A stretch of DNA of 43,472 nt from Legionellaceae bacterium (GTDB lineage Bacteria > Pseudomonadota > Gammaproteobacteria > Legionellales > Legionellaceae). Below, piece after piece: positions 29,247 through 41,177 of the stretch. The stretch's first letter is position 1; each line of letters opens with the position of its first letter. The position numbers and the translations under genes are program-made. The DNA is taken from NCBI GenBank assembly GCA_030157805.1, contig JAOAUB010000057.1, positions 1 to 43,472 on the forward strand. Reading direction: 5' to 3'. The notes beneath the pieces were generated by a model, which did not search any database, was not told where the DNA came from, and saw only the letters and a list, made by a program, of their open reading frames with translations.

Positions 29247-32200
29247 TTATTGCCCCCGATTTTCAGCATTAAGTGCATCACTCAAAGCTTGTTCAACATC
29301 ACTAGCAGTTACCGCTCCTGGTTGTTGCTCCGATGCCACAATACGTGCAACGCGTCTTGCCTTACGTTTTTTATGGTAAGCATAACCGGTTCCTGCAGGA
29401 ATCAAGCGACCAACCATCACGTTTTCCTTCAATCCACGGAGTTCATCAAGTTTGCCGCTTACTGCAGCCTCTGTCAGAACACGTGTTGTTTCTTGGAATG
29501 ATGCTGCAGAAACAAAGGATTCTGTCGCTAACGATGCTTTTGTGATTCCAAGCAAAATAGGCACACCTGAAGCAATTTCCTTACTCTCAGCAGATAATTT
29601 GTCATTTTCTGTAAGCAATTGACTTTCTTCAATTTGCTCACCTACAAGAAACTTAGAATCACCCGATATTCCAATAACACGTTTACGCAACATCTGTCTA
29701 ACAATCACTTCAATATGTTTATCATTAATTTTAACGCCTTGCAGACGATAAACATCTTGAACTTCATTCACAATATAGGTTGCTAACGCACTCACTCCTA
29801 ATAATCGCAAAATATCATGAGGATTCAATGGCCCATCCGCTAGCATTTCACCTTTAGCTACATACTCGCCTTCAAATACAGAGATATGACGCCACTTAGG
29901 AATTAACTCCTCATAAACTTGATTGTCAGATGATGTAATAATTAAGCGACGTTTGCCTTTTGTTTCTTTTCCAAAACTCACCAATCCAGAAATTTCGGCC
30001 ATCACAGCTGAATCTTTAGGTTTCCGTGCTTCAAATAAATCAGCGACTCGTGGCAACCCCCCCGTAATATCGCGCGTTTTTGAACGCTCTTGAGGAATTC
30101 TGGCGATAACATCACCGACACCAACAATTTGACCATCTTCAAAGTTAATTATCGCATCAACGGGCAAATAGTACTGGGCAGGAACACTCGTACCCGCCAA
30201 AAACACATCATCCCCATTGTCAGAAACGAGCTTAACCAACGGCCGCAAATCACGCCCAGCAGCACCACGCTGCTTAGCATCTGTTACAACAATGTTACTA
30301 AGCCCCGTCAACTCATCGGTCTGACGATTCATCGTAAGACCTTCAATCAACTCAATGAATTTCAACTTACCACTAACCTCAGATATAACAGGGTGAGTAT
30401 GGGGGTCCCACGTCGCAATAACCTGCCCACCGTCAACCAAAGCATTATCATGTATAGTTAGTACTGCGCCATAAGGTACTTTATACCGCTCACGCTCACG
30501 ACCAAACTCATCAACAACTGAAACTTCACCTGATCTAGAAACGGCCACCAAGTTTCCATTTTCATGAGTCACGGTTTTAATATTATGTAACCGAATTGTA
30601 CCTTTACTTTTGATTTGAATATTATTTTCTGCTGTAGCACGAGAAGCTGCACCCCCAATATGGAAGGTACGCATAGTTAACTGCGTGCCTGGCTCCCCAA
30701 TTGATTGAGCTGCAATAATTCCAACTGCCTCACCAGTATTAACCAAATGCCCACGCGCTAAATCACGTCCATAACAACTAGCACATAAACCAAAACGTGT
30801 TTCACAAGAGATTGGCGATCGAACAAAAACTTGATCAATGCTTAATCGTTCTAATTTTTCAACCCAATCTTCATCAAGTAATGTTCCCGCCTTTACAATA
30901 GGCTCATCTTGATTAGGTAAATAAACATCTGCTGCAACAACACGGCCAAGAACACGCTCATGTAGAGGCTCAACGATATCCCCTCCCTCGATTAAAGGCT
31001 GCATTAAAATACCTTTTTCGGTTCCACAATCATCTTCAGTAATCACAACGTCTTGCGCAACATCAACTAAACGTCGAGTTAGATACCCTGAGTTGGCTGT
31101 TTTTAATGCTGTATCAGCTAAACCTTTGCGAGCTCCATGCGTTGAAATAAAGTATTGAAAAACGTTTAACCCTTCGCGGAAATTAGCCGTGATCGGTGTT
31201 TCAATAATTGAACCATCGGGAGCCGCCATCAAACCGCGCATACCTGCAAGCTGTCTTATTTGAGCTGGCGATCCCCGCGCACCCGAGTCTGCCATCATAA
31301 AAATAGGGTTAAATGAATCCTGACGAACTACTTTATTATTTCTATCCGTCACTTCTTCAGTTGCAATTTTAGCCATCATTGATTTTGCAACCAATTCATT
31401 TGTTCTAGACCAAATGTCGATGACTTTATTGTATCGCTCACCATTGGTTACTAAGCCAGAACGAAACTTTGACTCAATTTCTCGAACTTCATTATCAGCC
31501 TGCTCAATAATAAAAGGCTTATCATCAGGAATTTCCATGTCATCAATACCAATCGACGCACCTGATCGGGTAGCAAATTTAAAGCCCATATACATTAATT
31601 GATCGGCAAAAATAACTGTTTCTTTAAGTCCAAATTTTCGATAACACGTATCCAACACCTTGGTTATTGCCTTTTTACCCATAACTCGATTAACAAATGA
31701 AAACGGCATTCCCTTAGGTAAGATTTCGGACAATATTGCACGACCTATCGTGGTATTAACACGGTCATATCCACTAACACTACCATTTTCTGTCGGCATG
31801 CGAATTATAATTTTAGCATGAATATCAATATGACCAGCATCGTAAAAATTATGCGCTTCTTGAGGACTTGAAAAAACTTTTCCTTCGCCCACTGCATTAA
31901 TACGTTCACGCGTTAAGTAATACAGCCCTAATACCACGTCTTTGCTTGGCACAATAATTGGCTCACCATTAGCAGGTGATAAAATATTATTCGTCGACAT
32001 CATTAACGATCGAGCTTCTAATTGCGCTTCAATTGTCAAGGGAATATGTACAGCCATCTGGTCACCATCAAAGTCCGCATTATATGCAGTACAAACTAAT
32101 GGATGAAGTTGTATAGCCTTACCTTCAATCAGAACCGGTTCAAAAGCTTGAATACCCAAGCGGTGAAGCGTAGGAGCCCTGTTTAACAAAATAGGATGTT

Positions 32201-33494
32201 CGCGTATTACATCATCAAGAATATCCCAAACTAAAGCATCTTCTCTCTCTACCATTTTCTTTGCGGCTTTAATCGTCGTAGCCAAGCCCCGAAACTCTAA
32301 CTTACTAAAAATAAAAGGCTTAAATAACTCCAAAGCCATTTTTTTAGGCAGTCCGCATTGATGTAAACGTAATGTCGGACCGACCACAATAACCGAACGT
32401 CCTGAATAATCAACACGCTTACCAAGTAAATTTTGGCGAAAACGACCTTGTTTTCCTTTGATCATATCTGCAAGGGATTTTAATGGCCTCTTATTCGTCC
32501 CTGTAATAGCACGACCTCGTCGTCCATTATCAAGTAAGGCGTCAACAGCTTCTTGCAACATTCTTTTTTCATTACGGACAATAATATCAGGGGCGCTAAG
32601 ATCCAAAAGACGTTTCAAACGATTATTACGATTAATAACACGTCGATACAAATCATTAAGATCTGATGTAGCAAATCGGCCTCCATCAAGTGGAACCAAG
32701 GGACGCAGATCAGGAGGAAGAACTGGGAGAACATCCATAATCATCCAATCAGGCTTATTACCTGACTCAAAAAAGGACTCCAATAATTTCAAACGCTTTG
32801 CGATTTTTTTTATTTTTGTTTCAGAATTAGTAATGGGTAATTCTTCACGCAGTTTTTTGATTTCATCCTCAATATTTATTTGACGCAATAGATCACGAAT
32901 TGATTCTGCCCCCATACGAGCATCAAACTCATCACCATACTCCTCCATTGCTTCAAGATATGCCTCGTCATTAAGAAGTTGACCTCGTTCTAACTCTGTC
33001 ATCCCTGGATCAACTACAACAAAAGCTTCAAAATAAAGTACACGCTCAATATCGCGCAAGGTCATATCTAATAATAAGCCAATTCTAGATGGCAACGATT
33101 TTAAAAACCAAATATGCGCAACAGGACTTGCTAGTTCAATATGCCCCATTCTCTCGCGTCTTACTTTTGCTAAAGCAAGTTCCACACCACATTTCTCGCA
33201 AATTACTCCACGATGTTTTAAACGCTTATATTTACCACAAAGACACTCATAATCCTTCACCGGGCCAAATATCTTTGCACAGAATAAGCCATCCCGCTCC
33301 GGTTTAAATGTACGATAATTAATCGTTTCTGGCTTCTTAACTTCCCCATAAGACCAAGATCTTATTAAATCAGGAGAAGCTAGAGCAATTTTAATAGCAT
33401 CAAACTCTTCTGCTTGTCCCTGTTGCTTTAAAATTCCAAGCAAATCGCTCATTATAGGCGCTTTTTTAATGGTATCGCTGCTTAGATTAGCCAA
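29247..33494 (-). CDS. rpoC: RNA polymerase beta-prime subunit
   Basis: Beta-prime carries the catalytic magnesium and the clamp. The 1415 residues have the N-terminal zinc ribbon [22 protein letters not shown], the active-site NADFDGD, the bridge/trigger segment [20 protein letters not shown], the second zinc site with [13 protein letters not shown], and [14 protein letters not shown]. The first codon is TTG at 33494, 8 nt after a perfect GGAGG; it adds 14 residues before the ATG (33452) where Legionella RpoC is annotated, from memory. That ATG has no ribosome site. The gene follows rpoB after an unusually long 287-nt gap. Confidence 0.98.
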   Translation of the reverse strand: MANLSSDTIKKAPIMSDLLGILKQQGQAEEFDAIKIALASPDLIRSWSYGEVKKPETINYRTFKPERDGLFCAKIFGPVKDYECLCGKYKRLKHRGVICEKCGVELALAKVRRERMGHIELASPVAHIWFLKSLPSRIGLLLDMTLRDIERVLYFEAFVVVDPGMTELERGQLLNDEAYLEAMEEYGDEFDARMGAESIRDLLRQINIEDEIKKLREELPITNSETKIKKIAKRLKLLESFFESGNKPDWMIMDVLPVLPPDLRPLVPLDGGRFATSDLNDLYRRVINRNNRLKRLLDLSAPDIIVRNEKRMLQEAVDALLDNGRRGRAITGTNKRPLKSLADMIKGKQGRFRQNLLGKRVDYSGRSVIVVGPTLRLHQCGLPKKMALELFKPFIFSKLEFRGLATTIKAAKKMVEREDALVWDILDDVIREHPILLNRAPTLHRLGIQAFEPVLIEGKAIQLHPLVCTAYNADFDGDQMAVHIPLTIEAQLEARSLMMSTNNILSPANGEPIIVPSKDVVLGLYYLTRERINAVGEGKVFSSPQEAHNFYDAGHIDIHAKIIIRMPTENGSVSGYDRVNTTIGRAILSEILPKGMPFSFVNRVMGKKAITKVLDTCYRKFGLKETVIFADQLMYMGFKFATRSGASIGIDDMEIPDDKPFIIEQADNEVREIESKFRSGLVTNGERYNKVIDIWSRTNELVAKSMMAKIATEEVTDRNNKVVRQDSFNPIFMMADSGARGSPAQIRQLAGMRGLMAAPDGSIIETPITANFREGLNVFQYFISTHGARKGLADTALKTANSGYLTRRLVDVAQDVVITEDDCGTEKGILMQPLIEGGDIVEPLHERVLGRVVAADVYLPNQDEPIVKAGTLLDEDWVEKLERLSIDQVFVRSPISCETRFGLCASCYGRDLARGHLVNTGEAVGIIAAQSIGEPGTQLTMRTFHIGGAASRATAENNIQIKSKGTIRLHNIKTVTHENGNLVAVSRSGEVSVVDEFGRERERYKVPYGAVLTIHDNALVDGGQVIATWDPHTHPVISEVSGKLKFIELIEGLTMNRQTDELTGLSNIVVTDAKQRGAAGRDLRPLVKLVSDNGDDVFLAGTSVPAQYYLPVDAIINFEDGQIVGVGDVIARIPQERSKTRDITGGLPRVADLFEARKPKDSAVMAEISGLVSFGKETKGKRRLIITSSDNQVYEELIPKWRHISVFEGEYVAKGEMLADGPLNPHDILRLLGVSALATYIVNEVQDVYRLQGVKINDKHIEVIVRQMLRKRVIGISGDSKFLVGEQIEESQLLTENDKLSAESKEIASGVPILLGITKASLATESFVSAASFQETTRVLTEAAVSGKLDELRGLKENVMVGRLIPAGTGYAYHKKRKARRVARIVASEQQPGAVTASDVEQALSDALNAENRGQ

Positions 33495-33652
33495 GACTTT
33501 GCCTCCAAAAAAATTAATAGTCAGAAATTATCGCTGAACAAAACTGGTATGTATTAGCCTTATTTTAACTTTAGTAAAAAACTCGCTCCTACCATGCATT
33601 ACAACGCAGTATAAAAGTAACTATTTCACGTATAAAACAAATTCGTACCTAG

Positions 33653-33732
33653 CGACAATTCACTAAGATGATAGTACCTTATTGATTGTCGACTACCTTG
33701 ACACCGCATACAGCTTCTAGACGGCATCAAGG
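33653..33732 (-). other. Two stem-loops in the rpoB-rpoC spacer
   Basis: CGACAAT (33653-33659) pairs with ATTGTCG (33685-33691), extended inward by ACTAAG/CTTATT with one mismatch. Directly beside it, CCTTGA pairs with TCAAGG within 33696-33732, with an inner 4-bp helix. The whole 33495-33781 spacer is non-coding on both strands. There is no U-tract after either stem, so RNase processing or mRNA stability is more likely than termination. Confidence 0.5.
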
Positions 33733-33781
33733 ATAAACTTAAATTAACAAATTAACATTATAATAAAACTATCGACGGACA

Positions 33782-36700
33782 CTAATCATGACCCAATTCG
33801 ATATCAATGCCTAAAGCACGAATTTCTTTCAATAACACATTAAACGACTCGGGCACCCCAGGATCCATACGATGATCACCGTCTACAATATTTTTATAGA
33901 TTCGGGTACGACCACTAACATCATCTGATTTAACAGTCAACATTTCCTGAAGCGTGTATGCCGCTCCATAAGCTTCCAGAGCCCATACCTCCATCTCACC
34001 AAAACGCTGCCCACCAAATTGAGCCTTCCCACCAAGCGGCTGTTGAGTTACGAGACTGTAAGAACCTGTTGAACGTGCATGCATCTTATCATCAACCAAA
34101 TGATTCAACTTAAGCATATACATGTAACCCACCGCAACAGGATTATCAAAAGCCACTCCTGTACGTCCATCATACAACATAGTTTTACCGCTTACAGGCA
34201 AATCCGCTAATTTGAGCATTGATTTAATTTCTGCTTCACTGGCTCCATCAAAGACAGGTGTAGCCATTGGGACTCCGCCACAAAGATTATGAGCTAAATC
34301 CCCTAACTCAGCATCATTAAGTAAATCTAAATCAATTTTTTGCTCACCATTTTGATCATAAATTTCTTTTAAAAAGGTTCTAATTTCCTTCACAGGCTTT
34401 TCATTATCTATTAACTTGGCAATTTTCTTACCTAGTCCTTTTGCAGCCCAACCAAGGTGTGCTTCTAATACCTGACCAATATTCATTCGAGAAGGAACCC
34501 CGAGTGGATTAAGCACGATGTCAACAGTTGTGCCATCTTCCATATACGGCATATCTTCCACTGGAACTACTATCGAAATAACGCCCTTATTTCCATGGCG
34601 ACCCGCCATTTTATCGCCGGGTTGAATGCGTCGTTTTACAGCAAGATATACTTTTACAATCTTTAATACTCCAGGAGCTAAATCATCTCCCTGTATTATT
34701 TTCCTGCGGTTATCATTAAAACGCTTTTCCATTTCCTTACTAAGCTGCTCCAACTGTTTAGATAACTGTTCAAGCTGTTGTGTACACGCATCATCATCGA
34801 TATGAACATCAAACCATCTTTCTTTTTCTATACTATCAAGGTACTCTGCTTTAATAATTGCACCTTTTTTAACTCCAGCAGGTCCACTACTTATTACTTT
34901 TTTATCTAGCAACAAATTATATACTCGATGATAAATATCAGCCTCACGAATACGTCGCTCATCAATCAAATCTTTCCGTACACGATCTAGATGTTCTTCT
35001 TCAATACTCTTAGCACGTTCATCTTTTTCTAATCCATCACGAGTGAAAATTTGAACATCAATGACTGTACCATTCATTCCTGAGGGAACTCTTAATGAAG
35101 TATCTTTAACATCCGATGCCTTTTCACCAAAAATAGCTCGCAAAAGCTTTTCTTCGGGTGTTAATTGTGTCTCACCCTTCGGCGTGACTTTTCCAACCAA
35201 AATATCCCCTGCTGATACTTCTGCGCCGATATAAACTACTCCGGCCAAATCAAGGCTTGATAATGCAGATTCACCAACGTTAGGAATATCTGCAGTAATT
35301 TCCTCTGAACCTAATTTTGTATCACGAGCAATACATGTTAACTCTTCAATGTGAATAGTCGTAAAACGATCTTCTTGAACAATACGTTCAGAAATCAAAA
35401 TAGAATCTTCGAAGTTATAACCATTCCAAGGCATAAAAGCTACAAGCAAATTCTGCCCTAAAGCAAGCTCACCCAGATCGGTGCATGGCCCATCAGCTAA
35501 AACATCTCCGCGTTGAATTCGATCACCTTTAGACACAATGGGTCGTTGATTAATGCAAGTATCTTGATTCGAACGAAAATATTTAGTCAGAGTATAAATA
35601 TCAACACCCGTCTCACCTGCTAAAGTTTCATCTTCGTAAGCACGAACAACAATCCGCGACGCATCAACAGAGTCAATAATTCCTCCACGTTTAGCAATGA
35701 CTGTTACACCCGAGTCAATGGCAACAGTACGCTCCATTCCCGTACCTACGAGAGGCTTTTCAGAACGTAATGTTGGAACAGCCTGACGCTGCATATTTGA
35801 ACCCATTAAAGCACGATTCGCATCATCATGCTCAAGAAAAGGGATCAATGAAGCTGCTACAGAAACAATTTGCTTAGCTGAAATATCAATATAATTAATT
35901 TTGTCTCTTGTTGTCAGTGTAAATTCATTTTGATGACGACATGGGACAAGATCAGCTAGAATATTACCTGAGGCATCAACCGGGACGCTTGATTGAGCAA
36001 TATATTGTTCAACTTCTTCAATGGCCGACAAATACTCTATGACATCAGTTAACTTACCATCAACTACCTTTCTGCAAGGAGTCTCAATAAAACCATAATC
36101 ATTAGTTCTGGCATAAACTGACAAAGAATTAATTAAACCAATATTAGGACCTTCAGGTGTTTCAATTGGACATACACGCCCATAGTGCGTTGTATGAACA
36201 TCACGAACTTCGAAACCTGCACGCTCGCGGGTTAAGCCGCCAGGACCAAGAGCCGAAACACGACGTTTATGAGTGACCCCTGATAAGGGATTTACCTGAT
36301 CCATGAACTGCGACAATTGACTAGAGCCAAAAAATTCTTTGATTGCCGCTGACACCGGTTTAGCATTAATCAAATCTTGTGGCATTAAATTCTCAGACTC
36401 AACAAGACTTAAACGCTCCTTTACTGCACGCTCTACACGAACCAGTCCAACTCTAAATTGGTTCTCTGTCATCTCACCAACACTGCGCACCCTTCGATTA
36501 CCCAAGTGATCAATGTCATCAATCATTCCTTTGCCATTACGAATATCAATTAATGTCTTAATAACAGCAAGAATGTCCTCTTTAGTCAGAACACCGGGGC
36601 CTTGATCATCTTTACGGCCAATGCGTCTATTAAATTTCATACGACCTACAGCCGACAAATCATAACGCTCTTCTACAAAAAATAAATTTTTAAACAGCGC

Positions 36701-37894
36701 TTCAGCCGCTTCTTTTGTCGGTGGCTCACCGGGGCGCATTACACGATATATCTCAACGAGAGCCTCTAACTGGCTTGTGGATGAGTCAACTTTTAATGTA
36801 TCAGATATATAAGCGCCTTGATCAAGATCATTGGTGTAGATCATGTCAAAATTCAAAATACCATGATCTGGCAATTTATCGAGCAACACGACACTAACTT
36901 CATCGTTTGCTTTTGCCAAAACTTCGCCACTAGATAAATCAATAATATTTTTTGCTAAAAATTTACCCACCAAATACTCACGCGGAACGACTAGATCCGT
37001 CATGTCATTTTTTTCCATGATACCAATATGCCTGGCTGTAACACGGCGCCCTTGTTCAACAATAACTTCACCTGAATCAGGTAAAATAATATCAAATGAC
37101 GCAATTTCACCTCTTAAGCGAGAAGGTATTAAATTGATATGAAATTCACCATTTTTGATATAACAAGTTGTAACCTCAAAAAACTGGGCTAAAATATCTT
37201 CAACTTCAAAACCAAGCGCACGCAACAACACTGTAACTGGTAATTTACGCCGTCGGTCTATTCTAACAAATACGCAATCCTTTGGATCAAACTCAAAATC
37301 TAACCATGATCCACGGTAGGGAATAATTCGAGATGAATACAAAAGTTTACCCGAAGAGTGAGTTTTTCCTCGATCATGTTCAAAAATAACACCAGGAGAG
37401 CGATGAAGCTGCGATACAACAACGCGTTCAGTCCCATTAACTACAAACGTCCCAACATCTGTCATTAATGGAATTTCACCCATAAAAACATCTTGCTCTC
37501 TAATATCTTTAACTGGCTTTGGATCACCGGATGCTTCTTTGTCTAAAACAACCAAACGAATTTTTACGCGTAATGGAGCTGAATAAGTTAACCCACGCAA
37601 CTTACACTCTTTGACATCAAAAGCAGGATCACCTAGCTTATAACTAACATACTCTAATCTAGCGTTACCAGAAAAACTTTCAATAGGAAAAATTGACTCA
37701 AATGCAGCATGCAAACCCGTTTTGTGATCTTCATTTGCTCTTGAAAACGGATTCAAAAAATCTGCGTAAGACTTTAATTGAATTTCAAGTAAATTGGGAA
37801 TAGGCATTCTATCGGCATGCTTTCCAAAGCTCTTACGAAATCTCTTTTTTTCTGCGTATGAGTAACTTTGAGCTTTATTTTCTGCAATTGCCAT
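33782..37894 (-). CDS. rpoB: RNA polymerase beta subunit
   Basis: Beta forms the other half of the active-site cleft and is the rifampicin target. The 1370 residues (E. coli 1342) have the rifampicin region [20 protein letters not shown] with the usual Gln, Asp, His and, beyond, Ser residues intact, so sensitivity is expected. Other landmarks are [47 protein letters not shown] and [21 protein letters not shown] heptad (QLEQLSK) is repeated twice in a coiled-coil near residue 1045. The ATG follows AGAGGAAG. Upstream is a 325-nt gap after rplL. Confidence 0.99.
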   Translation of the reverse strand: MAIAENKAQSYSYAEKKRFRKSFGKHADRMPIPNLLEIQLKSYADFLNPFSRANEDHKTGLHAAFESIFPIESFSGNARLEYVSYKLGDPAFDVKECKLRGLTYSAPLRVKIRLVVLDKEASGDPKPVKDIREQDVFMGEIPLMTDVGTFVVNGTERVVVSQLHRSPGVIFEHDRGKTHSSGKLLYSSRIIPYRGSWLDFEFDPKDCVFVRIDRRRKLPVTVLLRALGFEVEDILAQFFEVTTCYIKNGEFHINLIPSRLRGEIASFDIILPDSGEVIVEQGRRVTARHIGIMEKNDMTDLVVPREYLVGKFLAKNIIDLSSGEVLAKANDEVSVVLLDKLPDHGILNFDMIYTNDLDQGAYISDTLKVDSSTSQLEALVEIYRVMRPGEPPTKEAAEALFKNLFFVEERYDLSAVGRMKFNRRIGRKDDQGPGVLTKEDILAVIKTLIDIRNGKGMIDDIDHLGNRRVRSVGEMTENQFRVGLVRVERAVKERLSLVESENLMPQDLINAKPVSAAIKEFFGSSQLSQFMDQVNPLSGVTHKRRVSALGPGGLTRERAGFEVRDVHTTHYGRVCPIETPEGPNIGLINSLSVYARTNDYGFIETPCRKVVDGKLTDVIEYLSAIEEVEQYIAQSSVPVDASGNILADLVPCRHQNEFTLTTRDKINYIDISAKQIVSVAASLIPFLEHDDANRALMGSNMQRQAVPTLRSEKPLVGTGMERTVAIDSGVTVIAKRGGIIDSVDASRIVVRAYEDETLAGETGVDIYTLTKYFRSNQDTCINQRPIVSKGDRIQRGDVLADGPCTDLGELALGQNLLVAFMPWNGYNFEDSILISERIVQEDRFTTIHIEELTCIARDTKLGSEEITADIPNVGESALSSLDLAGVVYIGAEVSAGDILVGKVTPKGETQLTPEEKLLRAIFGEKASDVKDTSLRVPSGMNGTVIDVQIFTRDGLEKDERAKSIEEEHLDRVRKDLIDERRIREADIYHRVYNLLLDKKVISSGPAGVKKGAIIKAEYLDSIEKERWFDVHIDDDACTQQLEQLSKQLEQLSKEMEKRFNDNRRKIIQGDDLAPGVLKIVKVYLAVKRRIQPGDKMAGRHGNKGVISIVVPVEDMPYMEDGTTVDIVLNPLGVPSRMNIGQVLEAHLGWAAKGLGKKIAKLIDNEKPVKEIRTFLKEIYDQNGEQKIDLDLLNDAELGDLAHNLCGGVPMATPVFDGASEAEIKSMLKLADLPVSGKTMLYDGRTGVAFDNPVAVGYMYMLKLNHLVDDKMHARSTGSYSLVTQQPLGGKAQFGGQRFGEMEVWALEAYGAAYTLQEMLTVKSDDVSGRTRIYKNIVDGDHRMDPGVPESFNVLLKEIRALGIDIELGHD

Positions 37895-37936
37895 TGTGCT
37901 TCCTCTAGTAAGTAAATGATTTCACCAAACGGATCA

Positions 37937-37973
37937 ACCCAGCGCTATGAATCCATGGCTGGGTATTATTATA
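37937..37973 (-). promoter_or_regulatory. Candidate rpoBC promoter and 5' leader hairpin
   Basis: A perfect TATAAT (37968-37973) lies on the minus strand; the -35 is poor (GTCACT) and overlaps a GAGTG-A-CACTC palindrome. Just downstream, ACCCAGC/GCTGGGT (37937-37943 with 37958-37964) makes a 7-bp stem that would lie at the 5' end of the transcript. The rest of the 37895-38219 gap is AT-rich and non-coding, with an A/T-rich stem at 38034-38067 and a TGATTG/CAATCA hairpin. E. coli has an attenuator and an RNase III site in this gap. Confidence 0.45.
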
Positions 37974-38219
37974 TTTTTTGAAATTCATAGAGTGACACTC
38001 ATCATGAAAGGATTAATACACTTATACAGCGCTATAGCTAAAAAAAAACATACTATTTTTTTGCTATTTAACCACCAACGTACTTTTAGAGTGTATTAAA
38101 CCTGAATGATTGGGGGTATCAATCAGAATACTCAATTGATCAAAAAATTAACGTCATAAATATTAAAGAAATAACCCCTCATAAAAAATCAATCAAAAAA
38201 TATAATTACCACAAACAGA

Positions 38220-38591
38220 TTATTTAACTTCTACAGCTCCGCCAGCTTCCTCTAATTTTTTCTTGATATCAGCAGCTTCATCTTTAGAAACAGCTTCTTT
38301 TATTGTAGAAGGAGCTCCTTCAACTAAATCTTTAGCTTCTTTCAAACCAAGCCCGGTAATTTCACGAACAACCTTAATTACTCCAACTTTGTTTGCACCA
38401 AAACTGCTTAAAATCACATCAAACTCTGTTTTTTCCTCTGCAACTGCTGCTGACGCAGGTGCTGCTACAGCAACTGCTGCTGATGCGGCTGAAACATTAA
38501 ACTTTTCTTCCATTGCCTCAATCAACTCAACAACTTCCATAACACTCATGTTAGCAATTGTTTCCAAAATTTCATTTTTTGATACAGCCAT
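38220..38591 (-). CDS. rplL: 50S ribosomal protein L7/L12
   Basis: L7/L12 forms the stalk that recruits GTPase factors. The 123 residues have the N-terminal dimer domain ([20 protein letters not shown]), an Ala-rich hinge, and the C-terminal factor-binding domain with [20 protein letters not shown] and [12 protein letters not shown]. coli has 121. It follows rplJ at 55 nt. Confidence 0.98.
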   Translation of the reverse strand: MAVSKNEILETIANMSVMEVVELIEAMEEKFNVSAASAAVAVAAPASAAVAEEKTEFDVILSSFGANKVGVIKVVREITGLGLKEAKDLVEGAPSTIKEAVSKDEAADIKKKLEEAGGAVEVK

Positions 38592-38646
38592 TACTAGCTC
38601 CTAAAATTAATAATTAATAAATAATGATTACCTATACAAATTACTG

Positions 38647-39168
38647 TTATTGCTTTGTATCTCTTATTGCAGCAATCGTTCGCACCAATTTACCCGTTGG
38701 TTCAGCAAGCGTGCGAACAAATTTTTCAACTGGAGCTTTCATCACATACATTATTTTAGCTATTGCCTCATCTTTTGTTGGTAAACTAGCTACCACATCA
38801 AGCTGATCTGCCGTATATAGCTTGCCACCAACTGAAAGCGCTTTAATTTCAAGCTTTTCAAATGTTTTAACAAAATCCTTCAATAGCCTTGCTGCATCAC
38901 TTGGTGACTGTAGTGATAAAGCAACAAATAAAGGACCTACTAATTTTTCACTCAAGCAGGCAAATTCCGTATCAAGAAAAGCTCTTCGCGTCAAAGTATT
39001 TCTGACAACCTTTAAATAAACACCGGATTGACGTGCTTGTGCACGAAGCTGCGTCATTTGGTTTACAGTCAAACCTCGATAATCAGCAACTACAGCCGAT
39101 ATAGCCTTGGAAGCTACAGCTGACACTTCTTCAACCATGGCTTTTTTTGCCGCTAATGTTATCGTCAC
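38647..39168 (-). CDS. rplJ: 50S ribosomal protein L10
   Basis: L10 anchors the L7/L12 stalk to 23S rRNA and represses its own operon by binding the leader RNA. The 173 residues keep VVADYRGLTVNQMTQLRAQA, VVRNTLTRRA and the C-terminal helix VRTLAEPTGKLVRTIAAIRD that binds L7/L12 dimers. The start is GTG at 39168 with AGGAGG about 8 nt upstream. An L10-type leader lies upstream. Confidence 0.97.
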   Translation of the reverse strand: MTITLAAKKAMVEEVSAVASKAISAVVADYRGLTVNQMTQLRAQARQSGVYLKVVRNTLTRRAFLDTEFACLSEKLVGPLFVALSLQSPSDAARLLKDFVKTFEKLEIKALSVGGKLYTADQLDVVASLPTKDEAIAKIMYVMKAPVEKFVRTLAEPTGKLVRTIAAIRDTKQ

Positions 39169-39247
39169 GTCTTTAAACCTCCTAAAAGTTTCGCAAATTA
39201 ATATAATTTGCTTATAGTTAAGGGTTAGCCGCCTCTAAAATATACTA

Positions 39248-39305
39248 AGCCGGTTTACCGTCTGCGTAGGATATTAAGCATCACAGCCCCTACGGTCTTC
39301 GACGA
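39248..39305 (-). promoter_or_regulatory. L10 leader (rplJL autoregulatory mRNA element)
   Basis: On the minus strand ACCGTAGG (39289-39296) pairs with CCTACGCAGACGGT (39257-39270): an outer ACCGT/ACGGT helix and an AGG/CCT inner helix separated by an internal loop, with TGCTTAAT in the apical part. This is the recognisable L10-leader layout. It lies in the 183-nt rplA-rplJ gap. L10 with L7/L12 is expected to bind it and block rplJL translation. Confidence 0.7.
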
Positions 39306-39351
39306 CATTGAACCAAGTCGATGCCGTGAAAATTTTTTCTGGGAAAGGATG

Positions 39352-40044
39352 TTACACAGATATTGAAGCAACATCAATAGTTAATCCGGGTCCCATGGTC
39401 GTAGAAAGAGTAATCTTTTTCAGATAAACACCCTTTGATGAAGAAGGCTTTGCCTTACGTAGATCAGATAACAATGCTACTATATTTTCAACTAAATCTT
39501 CAGGGCTAAAATCTATTTTTCCTACAGAGCAATGTATAATGCCATTTTTATCTGTTCTATATCTCACCTGGCCAGATTTAGCGTCATTTACAGCACCTTC
39601 AACATTAGTAGTTACTGTACCTACTTTGGGGTTAGGCATCAAACCTCGCGGACCTAAGACTTGGCCTAATTGACCAACTATACGCATAGCATCAGGAGTT
39701 GCTATAACAACATCAAAATTAATAACGCCGGATCTTATTTGTTCAGCAAGATCTTCAAAACCGACAATATCCGCTCCAGCATTCTTTGCTTTTATCGCAT
39801 TATCACCCTGAGCAAATACTGCAACTCGAACTGTTTTACCTGTGCCCTTAGGCAAGTTTGTCGATGAACGTACCGCTTGATCAGACTTGCGAGGATCAAC
39901 ACCAAGATTTACACTAATATCCACACTTTCCTTAAAGCTTTTACTTGTAAACTTCTTAAGAATTGCTATTGCATCTTTAGGATTGTAGACATGATTAGGC
40001 TTGATAGCTTCTCTGATACTTTTTTGTTTCTTACTTAAATTCAT
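39352..40044 (-). CDS. rplA: 50S ribosomal protein L1
   Basis: L1 forms the mobile stalk at the E site and in E. coli represses the L11 operon. The 230 residues carry [17 protein letters not shown]-type (here [18 protein letters not shown]), [30 protein letters not shown] and the C-terminal [13 protein letters not shown]. coli L1 is 234. It starts 2 nt after rplK ends, so translation is coupled. Confidence 0.98.
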   Translation of the reverse strand: MNLSKKQKSIREAIKPNHVYNPKDAIAILKKFTSKSFKESVDISVNLGVDPRKSDQAVRSSTNLPKGTGKTVRVAVFAQGDNAIKAKNAGADIVGFEDLAEQIRSGVINFDVVIATPDAMRIVGQLGQVLGPRGLMPNPKVGTVTTNVEGAVNDAKSGQVRYRTDKNGIIHCSVGKIDFSPEDLVENIVALLSDLRKAKPSSSKGVYLKKITLSTTMGPGLTIDVASISV

Positions 40045-40046
40045 CT

Positions 40047-40502
40047 TTACTTACCCCCATCCTTCAATTCATCTATGCCTTCAACTTTAATGCCCATACT
40101 TCGAGCTGTTCCAGCTATAGTTCTAACGGCAGCATCTAAACTAGCGGCAGTAAGATCAGGGGCCTTAGTTTTAGCAATTTCTTTTACAGCATCCAAAGTT
40201 ACCGTGGCTACAATCTTAGTATTGGGATTACTACTCCCACTTTGAATGCCTGCTGCTTTTTTCAGCAAAATTGACGCAGGAGGGGTTTTAACAATAAAAG
40301 TAAAACTACGATCGCTGTAAACTGATATAACTACAGGAACAAGCAACCCTTGTTCCATCGATTGTGTCGCTGCATTAAATGCCTTACAAAACTCCATTAT
40401 ATTAACACCACGCTGCCCAAGAGCCGGACCAACTGGCGGACTTGGATTTGCTTTTCCTGCTGGTATCTGTAATTTAATATATGAATCAATTTTCTTAGCC
40501 AT
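40047..40502 (-). CDS. rplK: 50S ribosomal protein L11
   Basis: L11 binds the GTPase-associated region of 23S rRNA and is needed for RelA activation. I chose ATG at 40502 (151 residues), 5 nt after AGGAG; an in-frame GTG two codons upstream has the ribosome site directly against it. Motifs: [33 protein letters not shown] and [10 protein letters not shown]. About nine extra C-terminal residues extend it beyond E. coli L11 (142). Confidence 0.97.
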   Translation of the reverse strand: MAKKIDSYIKLQIPAGKANPSPPVGPALGQRGVNIMEFCKAFNAATQSMEQGLLVPVVISVYSDRSFTFIVKTPPASILLKKAAGIQSGSSNPNTKIVATVTLDAVKEIAKTKAPDLTAASLDAAVRTIAGTARSMGIKVEGIDELKDGGK

Positions 40503-40526
40503 AACCACTCCTAAAATGGGTATAAC

Positions 40527-40550
40527 GCCGAATAAAAAACAATAATCGGC
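40527..40550 (-). promoter_or_regulatory. Hairpin upstream of rplK, possible L1-binding site
   Basis: GCCGA/TCGGC make a 5-bp stem around a 14-nt AT-rich loop, with flanking GGG (minus 5' side) and CCC. It lies just before the rplK ribosome site in the 121-nt nusG-rplK gap. The position suits an L1 operator as in E. coli, but the primary sequence match is not clear. Confidence 0.3.
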
Positions 40551-40623
40551 TTCCCTTAACTACAAAACAAGCACAGTAAAAAACTTTATAATAAAGTCAC
40601 TAGATCTTTCTTACCATAGTCTT

Positions 40624-41169
40624 TTATGTTTTTTCTACTTGACTGAACTCCAGCTCTACAGGAGTCGATCGTCCAAATATAAGAACAGAAACACGCATTC
40701 TACTTTTCTCGTAATTAACCTCTTCTACAACACCATTAAAATCAACAAAAGGCCCTTCTTTAACACGAACCAACTCACCAGGCTCAAATAATATTTTAGG
40801 CCTTGGCTTAGTCACACCATCCTCAACCCTTTGAAGAATTGAACCGGCTTCTTTTTCCGATATAGGAGTTGGAGTTTGGCTTGTTCCACCAATAAATCCC
40901 AAAACACGTGGGATAGCACGAATCATATGCCACGTTTCATCATCCATAATCATGTGAACCAACACATAACCTGGAAAAAACTTGCGTGTGCTTTTTCGTT
41001 TTTGTCCTGCACGCATCTCAACTACTTCTTCCGAAGGAACAACCACCTCACCTATTCTTTCCAACAAGCCATGACGTATCGCACGTGCTTTTATTTCGCG
41101 CAGAACAAAATTTTCATAACCAGAATAAGCATGAACAACGTACCATTGTTTTATTTTTTGTTCATCCAC
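40624..41169 (-). CDS. nusG: Transcription termination/antitermination factor NusG
   Basis: NusG binds RNA polymerase and links it to Rho or to ribosomal S10. The NGN domain starts [16 protein letters not shown], with [12 protein letters not shown] and [12 protein letters not shown]; the C-terminal KOW domain has [18 protein letters not shown] and ends [10 protein letters not shown] chose GTG at 41169 (181 residues, the E. coli length). A TTG at 41181 overlapping the secE stop by 4 nt is the alternative (185 residues). It is coupled to secE. Confidence 0.95.
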   Translation of the reverse strand: MDEQKIKQWYVVHAYSGYENFVLREIKARAIRHGLLERIGEVVVPSEEVVEMRAGQKRKSTRKFFPGYVLVHMIMDDETWHMIRAIPRVLGFIGGTSQTPTPISEKEAGSILQRVEDGVTKPRPKILFEPGELVRVKEGPFVDFNGVVEEVNYEKSRMRVSVLIFGRSTPVELEFSQVEKT

Positions 41170-41177
41170 CGCATTTC

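Noticed and set aside
30090-32883. Plus-strand open frames of 120-140 codons inside rpoC
   Set aside because: They are shadows of a fully conserved rpoC frame, with no ribosome sites or recognisable motifs.
28725-37894. Streptomycin- or rifampicin-resistance changes in rpsL and rpoB
   Set aside because: The key S12 lysines and the key RpoB rifampicin-site residues have the sensitive-type identities.
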